From NCBI RefSeq assembly GCF_019219065.1, contig NZ_JAHUWK010000003.1:186001-250000 (forward strand): a stretch of DNA of 64,000 bases. Direction: 5' to 3'. Shown piece after piece: positions 60,730-64,000 of this stretch (its first letter is position 1; each line of letters starts with the position of its first letter). The stretch comes from Duganella sp. sic0402 (GTDB taxonomy: Bacteria > Pseudomonadota > Gammaproteobacteria > Burkholderiales > Burkholderiaceae_D). The notes beneath the pieces were generated by a model, which made no database searches, was not told where the DNA came from, and saw nothing but the letters and a program-made list of their open reading frames with translations. Both the position numbers and the translations under genes were made by a program.

Positions 60730-63039
60730 GTGGATCAGGCGTTCCAGCATGGCGGCAGCGTCCTGCGCGCCGCTGCGCTTTGCTGCAACCCAGCGTTCAA
60801 ACGTGTCGCCGTAGTTTTCCCATACGCCTAAGCCGTGCTTGGCTGCTGTACGTATCAGCGTAGCAGCGGCTTGCTCGACCGCTTCGTCATCATTGTTCAG
60901 CGCATGCACCAGGCACCAGCCTTCCGCCAGCGCACAGCACAGCGAGCATGCGTGATCGATGTCGCGCGCCCTTTCCACTGCGGCCTCTGCCGCCTCCAGC
61001 GCGTCGCTGGTATGCCCCTGGAACCACAGCACCCGCGCGAAGTACGCCAGCGCCGCCGCATGCTGGTCCATGCCGAAACGCGATAGCTGCGTCGGCCGTC
61101 CTTGCTCATACCAGCGCAGCGATGCCTCAATCTGCCGCCGCGCCTCATCATGCTGTCCCAAGAATAGCTGCGATACGCCAGCCAGCCGCTGGCCGACGAC
61201 AAACGCTTCCTGGTCACCCGCGCCAGCTGCCAGATCAGCCAGCTGGTTGGCGTGCGCCAGTGATTCCACATAACGCTCGCAGCGCAGCTTGTATAGCCAC
61301 AGGCCGTAGTAGGCCTGTAGCTGCGTCTCCAGATCCGACAGTTGATGCGCCAGATCAAGCGCGCGCGTCCACGCTTTCAGCGTCTCGTCCACCGGGCCGC
61401 GCGCCCACGCCAGCGAGGTGCCATAGGATGCCTGCAAGGCCATTTCCTGGCGAGGCGCAATCGCGGGTCCTTCGCCATTCAAGACCAGCGTCAGCCAGCG
61501 CTGGCACTCACCGTGCAGCGACAGCTGATTCCAGAACGGCGCCGAATGCGTAAGGATGTCGATGCCGGTCTGTTCATCCCCGTCCGATGAAAACGCCCAG
61601 TCCAGCGCGGCGCGGATATCGTCTATGTCCGCCTGATAGCTCAGGCGCCAGTCGTCCGACGCCTGGCGCGCCAGCTGGGTGAAGAATGCCGCATGGCGCT
61701 GCGCCGTCGCGGCCACCTCGCCGCTGTCAGCCAGCTTCTCCATTGCGTAGACGCGGATGGTTTCCAGAAAGCGGTAGCGCGGCAGCGGGCCATTCAGCTC
61801 CGGCTGTAGCAAGGACTTGGCGGCCAGGCTGCTCAGCACATCGATGGTGTCCCAGGTTTCGCCATGCTCCGGCGCGCCCACGTGCCGTGCCGCGTCGGCG
61901 GTAAATCCTGCTGCGAATACTGACAGGCGGCGGAACAGGCGGCGCTCTTCCTCATCCAGCAGATTGTGGCTCCAGTCCACCGTCGCACGCAGTGTGCGCT
62001 GGCGCGGCAAGGCGGTGCGCCGGCCGGCTGTGAGCAGCTTGAAGCGGTCGTTCAATCCGGCCAGCACGCCGCCGATGCCTAGCACCGGCACGCGCGCGGC
62101 AGCCAGTTCCAGCGCCAGCGGCATACCATCCAGCTGACGGCAGATGGCGCTGACGTCACCCGCCACCACATCATCCAGGACAAACTGGTGAACGCTGGCC
62201 GACACGCGTTCGACAAACAGCCGCACCGCCGCATGCGCCAGCGCCTGCTCCGCCGTGTGCGTGTCGGCCGGCGGCACCGCCAGCGGCGCCAGACGGTAAA
62301 CGTGCTCGCCCGCCGCATCCAAGGGCTCCTGCGCAGTCACCAGGATATGCATGCTGGGCGCGGTGTTCAGCAGCGCTTCCACCTGCCCGGCAATCGGCTC
62401 GGCCAGATGTTCGCCGTTATCGATGATGAGCAGCAGCCGCTTGTTACGCAACTGCGCGGGCGACAACTGCAAACAGGCTTCGATGGCAGCCGGGACCAGC
62501 TCCGGCTCGGCAATTTTCGCCATCTCCGCCATGTACACGCCGTCTGGAAAAGTGGCCCGCAGCTGGTGGCCCGCTTCGATGGCAAGGCGCGTCTTGCCGA
62601 TGCCGCCCGGTCCCGTCAGCGTGACGAAACGGCGTTCGGCAATCAGGCGCTGGATATCATTCAGCTCATCGGCGCGGCCGACCAGCGAGGTAACCGGATG
62701 CGGGAAATCCAGCGCCGCCGCTCGCTCCTGGCGTGGCGCTGACAAGGCATAGCCCTTGCCGAATTCGGTCGAGATCATATCGCGGTCCGTACCCAGCGCT
62801 TTGCGGATGGCGGACATCTGCGCTTGCAGATTGTTTTCTTCGACGATGACGCCGCCCCACACCCTGGCGATCAGTTCATCCTTGCTGACCAAAGCGCCGT
62901 TGGCTTCCACCAGCATCCACAGCACATCGAACGCGCGCGGGCCAAGGTCGATCTTGTCTCCGTCGCGCAGCAACACGCGCAGCTCAGGGAAAATCTGATA
63001 GCGGCCAAAGGTGGCGCTGTGATCGTCGCGAAGACTCAT
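60700..63039 (-). CDS. Winged-helix / STAND ATPase regulator
   Basis: A 779-aa transcription regulator. An OmpR/ToxR-type winged helix is at about residues 10-105 (FGRYQIFPELRVLLRDGDKI, LGPRAFDVLWMLVEANGALV, IRKALGTDRDMI). A STAND/NB-ARC-like ATPase follows (about 118-420) with the P-loop TLTGPGGIGKTRLA and Walker B LLLIIDNGEHLAEP. The C-terminal half is helical and TPR-like. Regulators of this build act as large signal-integrating switches. It overlaps the flavoprotein gene by 4 bp, so that gene and this one are coupled. Confidence 0.92.
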   Translation of the reverse strand: MSLRDDHSATFGRYQIFPELRVLLRDGDKIDLGPRAFDVLWMLVEANGALVSKDELIARVWGGVIVEENNLQAQMSAIRKALGTDRDMISTEFGKGYALSAPRQERAAALDFPHPVTSLVGRADELNDIQRLIAERRFVTLTGPGGIGKTRLAIEAGHQLRATFPDGVYMAEMAKIAEPELVPAAIEACLQLSPAQLRNKRLLLIIDNGEHLAEPIAGQVEALLNTAPSMHILVTAQEPLDAAGEHVYRLAPLAVPPADTHTAEQALAHAAVRLFVERVSASVHQFVLDDVVAGDVSAICRQLDGMPLALELAAARVPVLGIGGVLAGLNDRFKLLTAGRRTALPRQRTLRATVDWSHNLLDEEERRLFRRLSVFAAGFTADAARHVGAPEHGETWDTIDVLSSLAAKSLLQPELNGPLPRYRFLETIRVYAMEKLADSGEVAATAQRHAAFFTQLARQASDDWRLSYQADIDDIRAALDWAFSSDGDEQTGIDILTHSAPFWNQLSLHGECQRWLTLVLNGEGPAIAPRQEMALQASYGTSLAWARGPVDETLKAWTRALDLAHQLSDLETQLQAYYGLWLYKLRCERYVESLAHANQLADLAAGAGDQEAFVVGQRLAGVSQLFLGQHDEARRQIEASLRWYEQGRPTQLSRFGMDQHAAALAYFARVLWFQGHTSDALEAAEAAVERARDIDHACSLCCALAEGWCLVHALNNDDEAVEQAAATLIRTAAKHGLGVWENYGDTFERWVAAKRSGAQDAAAMLERLIHSGAPPGLNG

Positions 63040-63938
63040 GCAGGCAATCCAAAAATCAGTGATTGATGTGCGGCCGCACCAGCCATGGCGCCATCCGCTA
63101 CCGCAAATGCAACACTGCCCGCCATGCGCGCCGCGTCGCCGGCAGCGTACACGCCGGGGATGCTGGTAGCCTTCATCATATCAGTACGCAGGTATTTGCC
63201 CATCGGCCCTTCTTCCATCTCGCAGCCCAGCAGCTCGGCCAGCGGGCTGGCGCTGTGCAGGCGGCTCAGTACGAACAGGCCATCCATTTCCAGCGTGCGG
63301 CCGTCCCGCAATTCCACGGTGGCTTTGCCGCCGACCGCGCGCACTGATTCGCGCTCAATGGCAACGCCGCGCGCCGCCAGCCTGGCCAGTTGCTCGGCAT
63401 CGGGTTCAAACGCGCCGTTCAGGAAAAACGTCACCGTTCCCCAATCCGGCAGCATCATCGCGTGATGGAAGGAATGCGGGCTGGTCGCCAGCACACCAAT
63501 GCGGCCCTGATCCAGTTCATAGCCATGGCAATACGGGCAGTGGAAGACGCTGTCGCCCCAACGTTCGGCCAGGCCTGGAATCGGCGGCAACTCATCGGCC
63601 ATGCCAGTCGCCAGCACCAGCCGCTGCGCGTGATGCGTACTGCCATCGGCCAGCGTGATGCTGAAACCACCGTCCTGTGCAGCCGCCTGCGTGGCCGCAC
63701 CTTCCTGCCAGCGCACGGCCGGATACTTCATCAGCTGCGCGCGGCCTTCCGCTGCAATTGCCGCGCCTTCACGGCCATCCTGTCCGAGGAAACCATGAGA
63801 ATGCCGGGCGTAGCGGTTGCGGCGCTGGCCGGCGTCGATCACCAGCACGCGTCGGCGTGCGCGCGCCAGCTGTGTGGCAGCAGACAAACCAGCGTAACTG
63901 CCGCCGACAACGATCACGTCAAATTCAGCGATGCTCAT
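63036..63938 (-). CDS. Thioredoxin-reductase-like FAD/NAD(P) oxidoreductase
   Basis: A 300-aa flavoprotein. The N-terminal FAD motif is VIVVGGSYAGLSAATQLARA, the redox-active pair is CPYC in VFHCPYCHGYEL, and a second part (VPGVYAAGDAARM) ends the FAD site. The NAD(P) motif between them, GRIGVLATSPHSFHHAMM, is degenerate (no GxGxxA), so this is a thioredoxin-reductase-like protein rather than TrxB itself. It is translated with the STAND regulator downstream by a 4-bp overlap. Confidence 0.92.
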   Translation of the reverse strand: MSIAEFDVIVVGGSYAGLSAATQLARARRRVLVIDAGQRRNRYARHSHGFLGQDGREGAAIAAEGRAQLMKYPAVRWQEGAATQAAAQDGGFSITLADGSTHHAQRLVLATGMADELPPIPGLAERWGDSVFHCPYCHGYELDQGRIGVLATSPHSFHHAMMLPDWGTVTFFLNGAFEPDAEQLARLAARGVAIERESVRAVGGKATVELRDGRTLEMDGLFVLSRLHSASPLAELLGCEMEEGPMGKYLRTDMMKATSIPGVYAAGDAARMAGSVAFAVADGAMAGAAAHQSLIFGLPA

Positions 63939-64000
63939 GGTGTGCTCCCTTGTGATGCGTGTTGAAGCTGGCCGACAGATCCGCCAGCGTGACGTGTTTA
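63925..64000 (-). CDS. C-terminal end of an upstream minus-strand gene (cut by window edge)
   Basis: An open frame enters from the right edge on the minus strand and ends at a TGA at 63925-63927 with the residues KHVTLADLSASFNTHHKGAH then HEHR. It overlaps the flavoprotein start by 14 bp. A regulator (for example Rrf2-type) often precedes such flavoproteins, but 24 residues do not allow a call. Confidence 0.4.
   Translation of the reverse strand, partial: KHVTLADLSASFNTHHKGAHHEHR

Noticed and set aside
1..64000. CRISPR arrays, prophage or IS elements
   Set aside because: No regularly spaced repeats, transposase, integrase or phage structural genes were seen on either strand.

Overview
The window looks like chromosomal DNA of a high-GC betaproteobacterium of the family Oxalobacteraceae (Massilia/Duganella/Janthinobacterium type). 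The grounds are the gene order gyrA - DUF2059 - serC - pheA - hisC - tyrA - aroA - cmk, an adjacent OmpA-family gene followed by ubiG and gph, a betaproteobacterial type tmRNA, and the general protein character. This is recognition by eye; no database search was possible. I see no prophage, integrase, transposase, CRISPR array or ordinary tRNA gene.

Region by region. 1-9126 (minus strand) is a housekeeping block: gyrA, a DUF2059 protein, then serC-pheA-hisC-tyrA-aroA-cmk for serine, histidine and aromatic amino-acid synthesis. 9531-11725 (plus) holds an OmpA-like protein, ubiG and gph. 11903-14136 carries two tandem paralogues of unknown function with a degenerate GIY-YIG-like segment. 14133-16967 has an O-acetylhomoserine sulfhydrylase gene facing away from an ECF41-type sigma factor and its AhpD-like partner; both sigma-partner genes have the same promoter motif. 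tmRNA (ssrA) follows at 17158-17517 (minus). 18054-25747 is mixed: a TetR operon, NAD salvage (pncB plus nicotinamidase), azoreductase with a divergent LysR regulator, cbpA-cbpM, and two beta/gamma-crystallin proteins. 25835-34957 holds a MATE exporter, S9 peptidase, CsbD protein, methyltransferase, HDOD protein, an orphan fliT with a sigma-28-like promoter, an aminotransferase and a short FimV-like protein. 35070-44628 has fumC, several small genes, a bufferin-type RiPP locus, a YjfB-like motility gene with a sigma-28-like promoter, mobB and gspA/gspB. 44883-46048 is a repeat-rich DUF2807 protein followed by a 68-nt perfect hairpin. 46170-60729 is a chitin/N-acetylglucosamine utilisation locus. 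60700-64000 has a large winged-helix/STAND regulator and a thioredoxin-reductase-like flavoprotein.

How genes work together. In the chitin locus a secreted GH18 chitinase, a TonB-dependent receptor, an AmpG-like transporter, a cytoplasmic GH3 hexosaminidase, GlcNAc kinase, NagA and a SIS-type deaminase form a complete route from chitin to fructose-6-phosphate. A GntR/HutC regulator is probably in control: pairs of AATACCA-type half-sites exactly 11 bp apart lie upstream of nagK, of the regulator itself and of the TonB receptor.

The most unusual item is at 37924-39956. A DUF2282 bufferin-like precursor is followed by one protein that fuses the MNIO (DUF692) modification enzyme to its usual separate partner DUF2063, with a perfect 10-bp-arm inverted repeat upstream. 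Also notable are the GIY-YIG-like paralogues, the strict 20/19-residue alternating repeat of the DUF2807 protein, and two orphan motility genes with sigma-28-like promoters.
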